From Pseudomonas guineae (GTDB taxonomy: Bacteria; Pseudomonadota; Gammaproteobacteria; Pseudomonadales; Pseudomonadaceae): DNA of 64,000 bases. Position numbers and translations under genes: made by a program. Positions 54,601-62,141 of the stretch are shown here, piece by piece. Position 1 is the first letter of the stretch, and the number at the start of each line of letters is the position of its first letter. The notes under the pieces were generated by a model. It did not search any database and was not told the origin of the DNA. It saw nothing but the letters and a program-made list of their open reading frames with translations. The stretch spans positions 1-64,000 of the forward strand of contig NZ_FOQL01000004.1 in the NCBI RefSeq assembly GCF_900113745.1, in the 5' to 3' direction.

Positions 54601-54949
54601 CGCCAAACAGCTGCAGTACCTCGCTGCTGGGGCCGACAAAACACAAGTTAGCGGCCTGGCAGCGGCGAGCGAATTCGGCGTTCTCGGCAAGAAAGCCGTA
54701 ACCCGGATGCACGGCATCGCAGCCTTCGGCCTGAGCGATGGCGATCAATTGATCCATGTCCAGATAGGCCGCGACGCCACGGCCCTGCAGCGCCACGGCG
54801 CTATCGGCCTGGAGCAAGTGCAGGGAGGCGGCGTCATCCTCGGCATACACGGCCACCGAACGAATACCCAGCTCGCTGGCAGCGCGGGCGATGCGGATGG
54901 CGATTTCGCCACGGTTGGCGATCAGCAGGGCGGTAAAAGGCGCGCTCAC
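51671..54949 (-). CDS. Single-chain biotin-dependent acyl-CoA carboxylase (BC-BCCP-CT fusion)
   Basis: The 1092-residue protein joins three functions. A biotin carboxylase ATP-grasp domain spans about residues 5-450 (LLIANRGEIAIRIARAA; KALAGGGGRGMRP; FMEANPRIQVEHTVTE). A biotin carrier domain holds biotinyl-lysine 522 in VLEAMKMEF. A carboxyltransferase follows from about 590-1080 (FAEGGGGRPGDTDF; ALLGCCDVIIATENASIGMAGPAMIEGGG; LCDTPGFMVGPEAEK). The layout is that of the long-chain acyl-CoA carboxylase class described in mycobacteria and Rhodopseudomonas; the true substrate is unknown. GTG 54949 overlaps the stop of the upstream ligase gene (GTGA), with GGAGAG upstream. BirA at 178-1143 would biotinylate it. 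Confidence 0.88.
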   Translation of the reverse strand: MSAPFTALLIANRGEIAIRIARAASELGIRSVAVYAEDDAASLHLLQADSAVALQGRGVAAYLDMDQLIAIAQAEGCDAVHPGYGFLAENAEFARRCQAANLCFVGPSSEVLQLFGDKAAARDLAEGCTVPLVAGINRPISLAEAHGFFTEHGAVMLKALAGGGGRGMRPVLRADELDEAFARCQSEASAAFGNDALYIEQLVSQARHIEIQVLGDATGAVSHLWERDCSLQRRQQKLVEIAPSPDLPAATRERMIACALKLAGAAKYQGLGTFEFLLDVEHPERFYFMEANPRIQVEHTVTEQVTGVDLLHTQLKLAAGQTLADLGLLQPPALNGCAVQLRINLESMNADGSTRPAAGTLSAYQPPSGPGLRVDGYGYAGYPVSPSYDSLLAKLIAHAPDYPSALRRAYRALCEFRLEGVASNLHLLQNLLRLPQVVSYDLTTRFVESQLNELLAAQPQAHPHHFFAAAQTTSQAPEQTPDAPSGCLPLLTHSTGVVVSLDVAEGDAIAVGQSIAVLEAMKMEFVLKASHSGIVRQLAVQVGSALNEGQALLFIEPAEIAAEHSESEQSLDLEHIRADLAEVLERHAITRDERRPQAVAKRRKTGQRTVRENLADLLDDGSFNEYGALALAAQRRRRSLEELIEQSPADGLVAGTGTVNAERFGDHAARCMTIAYDYTVFAGTQGVMNHKKTDRMLGLAAQWRLPLVLFAEGGGGRPGDTDFVGVAGLDCHTFVGMAKLSGLVPLVGVVSGRCFAGNAALLGCCDVIIATENASIGMAGPAMIEGGGLGSFKPEQVGPVSVQGSNGVIDVLVADEAEAVRVAKQYLSYFQGSLSDWQCADQRELRHLIPENRLRVYDIRQVIATLADQDSVLELRRQFAPGLITAFIRVEGKPFGLLANNPAHLGGAIDAVAGDKAARFMQLCDAFDIPLLSLCDTPGFMVGPEAEKQATVRHVSRMFVAAASLTVPFFTVVLRKGYGLGAQAMAAGSFHSPLFTIAWPSAEFGAMGLEGAVRLGFAKELAAIADLAERQQLFDKLVAKAYQSGKGINMASFLEIDAVIDPVETRAWLLRGLNAAPKPTPRTGKKRAVDTW

Positions 54950-56637
54950 AATTGGCTCTCCAGTTCGTTCTTCTTCACCTTGCCGGTGGCAGTCATGGGC
55001 AGTGCCTCGACCACACGAATCTCCGGGACCTTGTAGCTGGCCATGACCTCTTTGCACCAGGCGTGCAGGCTGGCGGCGTTCTCGTGGCTAGCTGCCTTGA
55101 GCACCACAAAGGCCACCGGGCGTTGGCCGCTGCTGGCATCTGCGCGGCCGATCACTGCGCTGGCAAGCAAGGCGGGGTGCTGGCCGAGCATGGCTTCCAG
55201 CTCACTGGGGAATACACTCATGCCGTTGACCTTGAGCATTTCCTTGCGCCGTCCCAGGTAGCGGATAAAGCCCTGTTCGGTGATCTGGCCGAGGTCGCCA
55301 GTGTGCAGCCAGCCGTCCTTGAGGACTGCCGCGGACTCTTCCGGGCGTTGCCAGTAACCGTGCAGCAGCGACGGGCTGCGCACGCACAGCTCGCCTTCGC
55401 TGCCCAGCGGCAGCAATGCGCCGCTGTTGAAATCGCAGACTTTGAACGTGGTGCCGGGGACCGGCAGGCCGACGAAGGTCGGCGCGCTGGTCAGGTCAAA
55501 GTCGTCATCTTGCAGGCCGTAGGTGAAGGTGTCGCAGGTGTGGGTTTCGGTCATGCCAAAGCTGAACTCAAACAGCTTGCAGCCGGTCAGCGCGTGCCAG
55601 CGTGCGCGGTAGTCACGGGTGAGCTTTTTGATGAAAGAAATACTGCCGGTGCGTTGGAGAGAGTCGAAGCGATAGGTGCCCACGTCAGGGTGATCGAGCA
55701 CCTCGGCGGCGCTGTCGACCAGTAAGCCGCAATGGCTGACTCGGTAATGCTCGATGGCCGCCATAAACGCCACGGCATCCCAGCGCGCCAGTAACACCAA
55801 GCGACAACCGCTGAATACCGGGAACAACAGCCCGGCGTTTTCCCCGGCAATCCAGAACTCCGGCAAGAAGTTGAGCATCACGCTATCAGTTTGTAGCCCC
55901 AGGGCGACGGGTACAAAGCTGGCGCAGGTGTAGAGCATATCGCCGTGGGTGTGCACGCAGCCTTTCGGCAGGCCGGTGGTGCCGCCGGTGTAGTTGAGCG
56001 CGGCGATGTCATCCAGCTGCGGGCGGTGGCTGGGCGTGGCGCGCTGGCAGTGTTCCAGCGCCGGGAGAAAGTCGATGGCGTCATCAGCCTGAACCTTGGG
56101 CGCGAGCAGCAGGTCTGCCACCGGGATGCTCGGCACGCTGGGGTGCAGTTCCGACAGGCTGGTGCTCAGTACCTGGCTGAGCGCGCAGTCCTCGCGCACC
56201 GCCCGGACTACTGGCAGCAATTGGTCAAAGCAGAGGATGACCTGCGCGCCGCTGTCCTTGAGTTGGTAAGCCAGCTCCAGCGGTTTGCTCAGCGGGCTGA
56301 CCGGCGCATACACGGCGCCACACTTGAGGATGCCGTAGAAGGCGATGTGCAGTTGCGGGCAGTTGGGCATAAACACCGCGACCCGGTCCCCGGCTTTAAC
56401 CCCCAGTTCGTCGAGCAGGGCGGCGCAGCGGTCGGACAAGCGGTCCAGTTCGGCCCAAGTGATGCTGTGGCCGTAAAAATCCAGTGCCGGCTGGTCGGGC
56501 TGCTGTTTCGCCCAGGCGCGCAGGTACTCGCTGAGCGGTTGCTGGCCGTGTGGGTACTGCGCTTCACGTGGGGTGTTGGCGGGCCATGCGGCGGCTTGCA
56601 GGCTGGCCAGTTGGTCGAGGTAAGTTTTTTCAAGCAT
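54946..56637 (-). CDS. AMP-forming acyl-CoA ligase
   Basis: The 563-residue protein is an ANL-family ligase that would activate a carboxylic acid to its acyl-CoA. It has the P-loop NYTGGTTGLPKG (about 212-223), FSFGMTET near 358, the hinge motif GWLHTGDLG (about 442) and the catalytic lysine in PMTATGKVKKNEL at the C-terminus. Substrate unknown; a medium or long chain or an aromatic acid is possible. The stop overlaps the carboxylase start, so the CoA ester produced is probably the substrate carboxylated next. The upstream gene is a divergent LysR regulator. Confidence 0.87.
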   Translation of the reverse strand: MLEKTYLDQLASLQAAAWPANTPREAQYPHGQQPLSEYLRAWAKQQPDQPALDFYGHSITWAELDRLSDRCAALLDELGVKAGDRVAVFMPNCPQLHIAFYGILKCGAVYAPVSPLSKPLELAYQLKDSGAQVILCFDQLLPVVRAVREDCALSQVLSTSLSELHPSVPSIPVADLLLAPKVQADDAIDFLPALEHCQRATPSHRPQLDDIAALNYTGGTTGLPKGCVHTHGDMLYTCASFVPVALGLQTDSVMLNFLPEFWIAGENAGLLFPVFSGCRLVLLARWDAVAFMAAIEHYRVSHCGLLVDSAAEVLDHPDVGTYRFDSLQRTGSISFIKKLTRDYRARWHALTGCKLFEFSFGMTETHTCDTFTYGLQDDDFDLTSAPTFVGLPVPGTTFKVCDFNSGALLPLGSEGELCVRSPSLLHGYWQRPEESAAVLKDGWLHTGDLGQITEQGFIRYLGRRKEMLKVNGMSVFPSELEAMLGQHPALLASAVIGRADASSGQRPVAFVVLKAASHENAASLHAWCKEVMASYKVPEIRVVEALPMTATGKVKKNELESQL

Positions 56638-56702
56638 GACGGGAGAGCCTCGGTGTTCTTGTTTGCGGGCATCTTAGGCAGCCTTGCCGGTGCGGTAGAA
56701 CT

Positions 56703-56740
56703 GATGCTTATGCATCGTTATCCATGAGCTGTATTCATGG
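56703..56740. promoter_or_regulatory. Candidate LysR-type operator region
   Basis: Two inverted repeats lie between the divergent genes: GATGC-N4-GCATC (56703-56716) and CCATGA-N7-TCATGG (56722-56740). LysR regulators usually bind such dyads in the gap between their own gene and the target operon, so these are the best operator candidates. Confidence 0.4.
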
Positions 56741-56797
56741 TTTGTTCGGCGTGCACGGCTGTTAGGCTGAGGCTATGTGCTATTGCAGGGGGTAACC

Positions 56798-57727
56798 ATG
56801 AATCAGCAGCATGAATGGTCGAAGATGGAACGCATCGACCTGAACCTGTTTCGGGTGTTTGAGGTGATTTACCGTGAGCGCAACCTGACCCGCGCCGCGG
56901 TTTTGTTGCACCTCAGCCAGTCAGCGGTCAGCCATGCGCTCAATCGTCTGCGCGAGCAGCTGGGCGATCCCCTGTTTGTCCGTGAGGGGCGCGGCGTCGC
57001 ACCGACCCTGTTGGCTACGCAGCTGGCCCCCGGTATTCAGGAGGCGCTGGCCGGCTTGCTGCGCAGCGTGACGCGCGGGCAAGACTTCGACCCGCTGCGT
57101 GATCGGCGCACCTTCATCTTGAATATGCCCGAGCAGATGGAGCCGATAGTGCTGCCGAGCATCGTTGCCCACCTGTGTGAGGTCGCCCCACAGCTGGAGG
57201 TGCGTTGCAGCAGCGTGCATTGGGCCGAGTTACAGCGTGAACTAAGCGCGGGGCGGGTCGATCTGGCCATTGAAATTGCCCGTCCAACGGACCCCGAGCT
57301 GCGCCAACAGCTGCTCTTGAGTGACCCGCTGTGCGTGGTGGCCGGGCCGGGCTTTAGCGGCGAGTTAAGTGCGGCGCGTTATTTGGCTGCCGAGCACATT
57401 GCGGTGACGTCACGGCGGCGCGGGATCTGCGTGGAAGACCTGGCGTTAGCGCGGCAGGGTTTGGCGCGACAGGTGCGGCAGCGTTGTCAGCATTACCTGT
57501 CGGCGGCTTTGTTGGTGGCACAGAGTGAGTGGTTGCTGACTATGCCGAGGCGTTACGCCGAGCTGATCAATGCCGGCTTGCCCAATCGTTTGCTCGATTT
57601 GCCGCTGGCACTGGCGCCGGTGAACCTCAATCTTTATTGGTCGATGCAGGTCGAAAATCAGGCAGGGCATGCTTGGTTGCGTGAGCAGATGCTGGCGTTG
57701 GCCGGCCGTCGCTCGGCGGCGGTTTAG
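56798..57727 (+). CDS. LysR-family transcriptional regulator
   Basis: The 309-residue protein has an N-terminal winged helix-turn-helix (about 10-75, with LFRVFEVIYRERNLTRAAVLLHLSQSAVSHALNRLR split at 15-50) and a C-terminal effector domain (about 100-300). ATG 56798 follows CAGGGGGTAACC; ATG 56825 is an alternative. It is divergent from the ligase-carboxylase genes, the usual layout for a regulator of the adjacent catabolic or anabolic operon. The inducer is probably the acid or its CoA ester, which is inference. Confidence 0.88.
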   Translation: MNQQHEWSKMERIDLNLFRVFEVIYRERNLTRAAVLLHLSQSAVSHALNRLREQLGDPLFVREGRGVAPTLLATQLAPGIQEALAGLLRSVTRGQDFDPLRDRRTFILNMPEQMEPIVLPSIVAHLCEVAPQLEVRCSSVHWAELQRELSAGRVDLAIEIARPTDPELRQQLLLSDPLCVVAGPGFSGELSAARYLAAEHIAVTSRRRGICVEDLALARQGLARQVRQRCQHYLSAALLVAQSEWLLTMPRRYAELINAGLPNRLLDLPLALAPVNLNLYWSMQVENQAGHAWLREQMLALAGRRSAAV

Positions 57728-58611
57728 CTGCGCCGCTCAACGATATAGCGCGCTAAGTCGCGCAGCGGCTCGGCGGCCTGGTCGAACGGGCGCAGGGCAT
57801 GCAGGGCCTGGTCGCGCAACTCTAGGGCATAGGCCTTGGCAGCATCGAGGCCGAGCAGGGCCGGGTAGGTGGGTTTGTCGTGCGCTTGGTCCTTGCCTTG
57901 GGTTTTGCCCAGGGTGGCTGTGTCGCTTTCCACATCGAGGATGTCGTCTTGCACTTGAAACGCCAGGCCAATGGCGCGGGCGTAAGTGTGCAAAGCCTTC
58001 AGCGCGTGCTCGTCAGCCTGGCCGCTAGCGAGTGCGCCGAGTTGCACGCTGGCCTCTATTAATGCGCCGGTCTTGTGCCGGTGCATGGTTTCCAGTGCGT
58101 TCTGATCGAGGATTTTGCCGACCGAACCTAGGTCGATGGCCTGGCCACCGACCATCCCGGCCGGGCCGGCAGCACGCGCTAGGGCGCTGAGCATGGTCAG
58201 GCGTATTTCGGCATCGAGTGGGTTGTGTGTGGCGTCGGCGAGCACTTCGAAAGCCAGGGCCTGCAAACCGTCGCCCGCGAGAATCGCACAGGCTTCATCG
58301 AACGCTTTATGGGTGGTTGGCTGGCCGCGGCGCAGGTCGTCGTCGTCCATCGCCGGCAGGTCGTCGTGTACTAATGAATAAGCGTGGATCAGCTCCAGCG
58401 CACAGGCCGCGGCATTAGCGCGTTCTGGCGCGCCGCCGAGGGCTTCACAGGCCGCGTAGGCGAGCAGCGGACGCACGCGTTTGCCGCCATTGAACAGGCT
58501 GTAGCGCATGGCCGCGTAAAGGCGTTCAAGTTCCGCGCGCGGGCTGCTCAAGAGGCTTTCCAGGGCAGCATCGACGCGGCCTTGGCAGAGGCCCTGGTAG
58601 GTCGCAATCAT
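57724..58611 (-). CDS. ispA: Farnesyl/geranyl diphosphate synthase
   Basis: IspA makes farnesyl diphosphate from IPP and DMAPP. The 295-residue product has the first aspartate-rich motif [14 protein letters not shown] (about 82-95) and the second DDILD (about 224). [14 protein letters not shown] lies near 46. It overlaps xseB by 4 bases at its 5' end. Its stop region overlaps the LysR gene end by 4 bases, convergently. In P. aeruginosa it directly precedes dxs. Confidence 0.95.
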   Translation of the reverse strand: MIATYQGLCQGRVDAALESLLSSPRAELERLYAAMRYSLFNGGKRVRPLLAYAACEALGGAPERANAAACALELIHAYSLVHDDLPAMDDDDLRRGQPTTHKAFDEACAILAGDGLQALAFEVLADATHNPLDAEIRLTMLSALARAAGPAGMVGGQAIDLGSVGKILDQNALETMHRHKTGALIEASVQLGALASGQADEHALKALHTYARAIGLAFQVQDDILDVESDTATLGKTQGKDQAHDKPTYPALLGLDAAKAYALELRDQALHALRPFDQAAEPLRDLARYIVERRS

Positions 58612-58853
58612 GCCTGTTGATCCGCGTCGAAGGGAGCTTCCTCCAGCTCACCGTCGCGCTCCATAAGAATTTGCACTTTCTGTTCAGCCTGAGCCAAGGC
58701 GGTCTGGCAGTCACGGGTCAGGCGCACGCCTTGCTCGAAGGCGGTCAGCGAGTCTTCCAGCGACAGTTCGCCGTTTTCCAAGCGCTCGACCAAGCTTTGC
58801 AGGTCGGTCAGGGATTGCTCGAAGTTGAGCGCAGCTTTTTTACGGGCAGCCAT
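58608..58853 (-). CDS. xseB: Exodeoxyribonuclease VII small subunit
   Basis: XseB associates with XseA to degrade single-stranded DNA. The 81-residue product has the family core [26 protein letters not shown] (about 11-36) and a helical C-terminal half. ATG 58853 gives [10 protein letters not shown]. It overlaps ispA by 4 bases; xseB-ispA(-dxs) is a conserved order in gammaproteobacteria. Confidence 0.96.
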   Translation of the reverse strand: MAARKKAALNFEQSLTDLQSLVERLENGELSLEDSLTAFEQGVRLTRDCQTALAQAEQKVQILMERDGELEEAPFDADQQA

Positions 58854-59162
58854 GGCGAGTTTCTCGGGGTAGAACGGGGAAGTGTAACCGGCGCGACACT
58901 AGCAGAGCAGGGCCGTACGGGCAAATTTGTGGGCTTTAAATTGGCTCTGTGAGCGTTCGATGGCGCATGCAGCAAACGCCATGCTGGCGCTGAGCACCGC
59001 CAAATTCAAAAGGCACTTGTATGCCTGTTCGGGGCTAATTGAACGCCAGTTGGCGAGGGCGATATTCTGATCTTGTAGGACGACAGGGGATTTAATTGTC
59101 GTTATGGTTGGGCGCAAGCAACCTGACCCCCTTTTCCTCAAAGCTAAAAATAAGGACTTGAG
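58854..59162. other. Intergenic region between xseB and the serine-hydrolase gene
   Basis: This 309-base divergent gap holds no ORF with coding character. It has a small inverted repeat ACGACA-N11-TGTCGT at 59080-59102, and a TAAGGACTTGAG ribosome-binding region before 59163. I see no clear sigma70 promoter for either neighbour. Confidence 0.5.
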
Positions 59163-60440
59163 ATGTCGATGAAGATGCGAGCAGCAGGCGGTTTATTCAC
59201 CATGACTGTTGGCCTGCTGCTGAACGGATGCGCGCAGACTGCCAGTACGCCAATCGAGGCTGCAAACGACTCATTCAAGCAGGAAAAACGCGCCTATATC
59301 GGGCGCGCCCAAGACCTGTACGACCTGTCGCCGCTGTATCAGCCAGACACTTACCGCAATATGGATCAGCTGTATTTCACTCGCGACGTTGCGCGGGGAG
59401 AGCAGGTGTACCCTTTACCGCAGAAGCCAAATATTGACGTCACCTATCAAGCTGACGGTGCCAAGCAAACGGCTGATGACTTTATGCGCCGCAACCATGT
59501 GGGCGGGGTATTAATCATCAAAGACGGCAACGTGGTGCTGGAAAAATATGGCCTGGGTAATGACGCCGATAGCCGTTGGACGTCATTCAGTGTGGTTAAG
59601 TCGATCTCGTCGACCTTGGTTGGCGCGGCCGTGCAGCAAGGTCATATCAATGTTAAAGCGCCGATAACCCAGTACCTGCCCGCGCTTAAGGGTGGTGCTT
59701 ATGACGGCGTTACCGTGGAGCAGATGTTGCGCATGAGCTCTGGCGCAGACTGGAATGAAACTTACCGTGATCCTGCGTCTGATCGGCGCAAAATGTTCGA
59801 GCTGCAACTGTCGAACACGCCGGATGCATTGGTTAAGCAGCTGAGCCAACTTAAGCGCAAGTCGCCGCCCGGAACTGTTTTCAAATACAGCACAGGCGAG
59901 TCGCATTTGCAGAGTGAGTTGATTCACGCCGCGACGGGTATGACCACCAGCGATTACTTGTCCGACCGTATCTGGGCGCGCATGGGCATGGAGCAGCCGG
60001 CTTACTGGCAACTGGATGCACAAGCTGGCCAAGAAATCGGCAGCAGTGGTTTTTCTGCAACGCTGAAAGATTACGGGCGTTTCGGCCAGTTCATTCTTAA
60101 TGATGGCGTTATCGACGGGGAGCGTATTCTGCCTAAGGGCTGGATGGATAAAGCGACCGAGGTAGACCCTGCGTCCTACCTAGCGCCGGGCAAGTTGTAT
60201 GGTGGTGATTACATTCTCGGTTATGGCTACCAGTGGTGGTTGTTCCCTACTGGCAAAGCCGCGCGCGACCAGCATGATGGCGCCTTTGAAGCGCAGGGCA
60301 TCTTCGGCCAGTTTGTCTACGTAAACCGTAAGGAAAACGTTGTAGCAGTGGTCTGGAGTGCATGGCCAGAGCCGGAGATGGACACGCGGGAGATGGAAAC
60401 TTACGACTTTATCGCGGCTGCGATTAAAGCGTTGAAGTAA
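59163..60440 (+). CDS. Beta-lactamase-fold serine hydrolase lipoprotein (class C / 6-aminohexanoate-dimer-hydrolase-like)
   Basis: The 425-residue precursor has a lipoprotein signal with lipobox LLLNGC (cysteine near residue 23). The serine beta-lactamase fold follows, with SxxK as S143-V-V-K146 and a tyrosine motif Y242-S-T. It looks like the NylB/EstB/PBP-like group, which act as esterases, amidases or peptidases rather than true beta-lactamases. The HDGAFEAQGIFGQFVYV segment near 380 fits the KTG-strand region in modified form. Start ATG 59163; ATG 59169 gives the same signal. Natural substrate unknown. A terminator follows. Confidence 0.82.
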   Translation: MSMKMRAAGGLFTMTVGLLLNGCAQTASTPIEAANDSFKQEKRAYIGRAQDLYDLSPLYQPDTYRNMDQLYFTRDVARGEQVYPLPQKPNIDVTYQADGAKQTADDFMRRNHVGGVLIIKDGNVVLEKYGLGNDADSRWTSFSVVKSISSTLVGAAVQQGHINVKAPITQYLPALKGGAYDGVTVEQMLRMSSGADWNETYRDPASDRRKMFELQLSNTPDALVKQLSQLKRKSPPGTVFKYSTGESHLQSELIHAATGMTTSDYLSDRIWARMGMEQPAYWQLDAQAGQEIGSSGFSATLKDYGRFGQFILNDGVIDGERILPKGWMDKATEVDPASYLAPGKLYGGDYILGYGYQWWLFPTGKAARDQHDGAFEAQGIFGQFVYVNRKENVVAVVWSAWPEPEMDTREMETYDFIAAAIKALK

Positions 60441-60467
60441 GCCTGCCGTCACTCACGGGCTAAACAT

Positions 60468-60501
60468 AAAAAGGGGCAGGCCGAGAGGTCTGCCCCTTTT
60501 T
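60468..60501 (+). terminator. Terminator after the serine-hydrolase gene
   Basis: AAAAAGGGGCAG pairs with CTGCCCCTTTTT around a ten-base loop; the 3' T-run makes a good rho-independent terminator on the plus strand. Confidence 0.88.
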
Positions 60502-60619
60502 ATTGCGCCGCGATTGGGCACTGAAGCGGCGGCTGTGCAGGGCATTAGTAGCACCGACTCGGCGCTGGCGCATTGGACCGATTTACCTGGGCAGAAGCGT
60601 GGTCTGTCAGGGGTGATGG

Positions 60620-61075
60620 TCAGCCGCTCACGCCATAACCGTTCGCCACCAGCAACGCTAACAGTGGGATAACCAGCAGCAACAGCAGTTCCAAGCGAAT
60701 CACTAGGACTACCAGGAGGCCCTGGCGTGCGCTGACCTGCGGTATTTCGCCGGCGTTGAGGCTGTTGCGCCAGTTGAGGAAGACAAAGGTCGGCAGCACG
60801 GAAATCAACCCGACCAAGATAAACAGCCCCACTTTGACGTGAAATAGGCTGTTGCCCAGGTAGTAGTCCAGGCCCTTGCCGTACACGAGCACGCGGGCCA
60901 GGCCGCTAAACAGCACCACGCCGGCGCAGATGCCGTAAGCGATATCGGTGATGATCAGGCTGCGTGCGCGGCGCAGATTCAGCGGCAGCTTGAATTGCAC
61001 GTGTTCGATGCTTAACAGGGCGAACAGCAGGAAAACCGATAAGTAATGCAGGTAGGCGACAAGCGCTTGGCCCAT
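60620..61075 (-). CDS. DUF2214 family membrane protein
   Basis: The 151-residue protein has four hydrophobic helices (about 7-27, 43-62, 83-105, 122-145) and the segments HYLSVFLLFALLSIEHVQF and IAYGICAGVVLFSGLARVL, which match DUF2214. Function unknown. It lies 28 bases downstream of the diguanylate cyclase gene on the same strand, so co-transcription is likely. Confidence 0.8.
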   Translation of the reverse strand: MGQALVAYLHYLSVFLLFALLSIEHVQFKLPLNLRRARSLIITDIAYGICAGVVLFSGLARVLVYGKGLDYYLGNSLFHVKVGLFILVGLISVLPTFVFLNWRNSLNAGEIPQVSARQGLLVVLVIRLELLLLLVIPLLALLVANGYGVSG

Positions 61076-61103
61076 TGTGGCGTCTCTTCACGTATTCAGT
61101 GGC

Positions 61104-62141
61104 TCAGCTGGCAAGCTCTACGCGGTTACGACCGTTGCCCTTGGCCTGATAAAGCGCTTGATCAGCACGGTTGAGAGTGTTGCTCAGGGCTTCCGGCGGG
61201 ACACGCAGGGTTGCCCCGATGCTGATGGTCAGGTTGAGTTTTTGATCGTCTATTTCAAGCGGCTGATTACTCATGGCGCAGCGAACGCGCTCGGCAATGT
61301 GCAGCAGTTCATTCTCGTCATGCACGTGAAGTAGCACCACAAACTCCTCGCCACCGCTGCGTGTCACCACGTCCTGCGGGCGCACGGCGGCGTTGATGCG
61401 CCGCGCGGTTTCCCATAGCACCTGGTCGCCGGCGGCGTGGCCATGGTTGTCGTTAACCTTTTTGAAGTAATCCAGGTCGCAGAACAGCACGCCCAATTGC
61501 AGGCTTAAATCGTCTGCCTGTTGCTGGTGGCGCGGCAGGAAATGGTTGAGGCCCGCGCGGTTCCACAACTGGGTCAAGGGGTCGAGCATGACTTTGCGCT
61601 GCTCGCGGCTGAGCGCCGCCCGCAATTGTGCGGTCTGCTCATTGTCGTTGCGCAGCTTCAGGTAGCCCTCAACCAGTAAGGCCATGTCGTTAAACAGGCG
61701 CTGCTGTTTATCCGTGAGCGTCTGCGGTAACGGGTCGATCAGGCAGAGGGTACCCAGTGCTTGGCCTTCCTTGGAGAGCAACGGTCGTCCGGCATAAAAA
61801 CGGATATGTGGGTTGTTGAGCACCAGCGGATTGTCGTGAAAACGCGGGTCGCTGTGGGTGTCTTCGACGATAAATGCCTGGGTGCCCAGAATCGCGTGGC
61901 CGCAGAAAGAGATCGCGCGTGATGTAGCGTCGGCATCCAGGCCGATGCGCGCTTTGAACCACTGGCGATCACGGTCGATCAGGCTGACCAATACGGTCTT
62001 GACCGCGAACACCTCACGCACTACCCGCACGAGGGTGTCCAGGTAAGGGTCGGCAGGCGTATCGAGTAAATCGTTATCGTCGAGGATCTGCTGGCGCAGC
62101 AGTTCATCGGCGGGCGTGTCAGGACTGAGCATGGAATGCAC
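61104..62141 (-). CDS. GAF-domain diguanylate cyclase
   Basis: The 345-residue cytoplasmic protein has a GAF sensor domain (about 30-165, with CGHAILGTQAFIVEDTHSDPRFHDNPLV) and a GGDEF domain (about 180-340). The active site is SGGEEF (near residue 263), so it should make cyclic di-GMP. Five residues upstream an RPQD sequence forms the RxxD inhibitory site, suggesting product feedback. The start overlaps the end of the upstream MATE gene by 23 bases (ATG 62141) or 14 bases (ATG 62132). Confidence 0.9.
   Translation of the reverse strand: MHSMLSPDTPADELLRQQILDDNDLLDTPADPYLDTLVRVVREVFAVKTVLVSLIDRDRQWFKARIGLDADATSRAISFCGHAILGTQAFIVEDTHSDPRFHDNPLVLNNPHIRFYAGRPLLSKEGQALGTLCLIDPLPQTLTDKQQRLFNDMALLVEGYLKLRNDNEQTAQLRAALSREQRKVMLDPLTQLWNRAGLNHFLPRHQQQADDLSLQLGVLFCDLDYFKKVNDNHGHAAGDQVLWETARRINAAVRPQDVVTRSGGEEFVVLLHVHDENELLHIAERVRCAMSNQPLEIDDQKLNLTISIGATLRVPPEALSNTLNRADQALYQAKGNGRNRVELAS

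Noticed and set aside
54254..56727. Several plus-strand frames of about 260 codons opposite the carboxylase and ligase genes
   Set aside because: They lack start signals and families and mirror the strongly biased codons of the two real genes.
59163..60440. Class C beta-lactamase (ampC) call
   Set aside because: Although SxxK is present, the YxN and KTG motifs are altered and the protein is a lipoprotein, so a resistance function is not supported.
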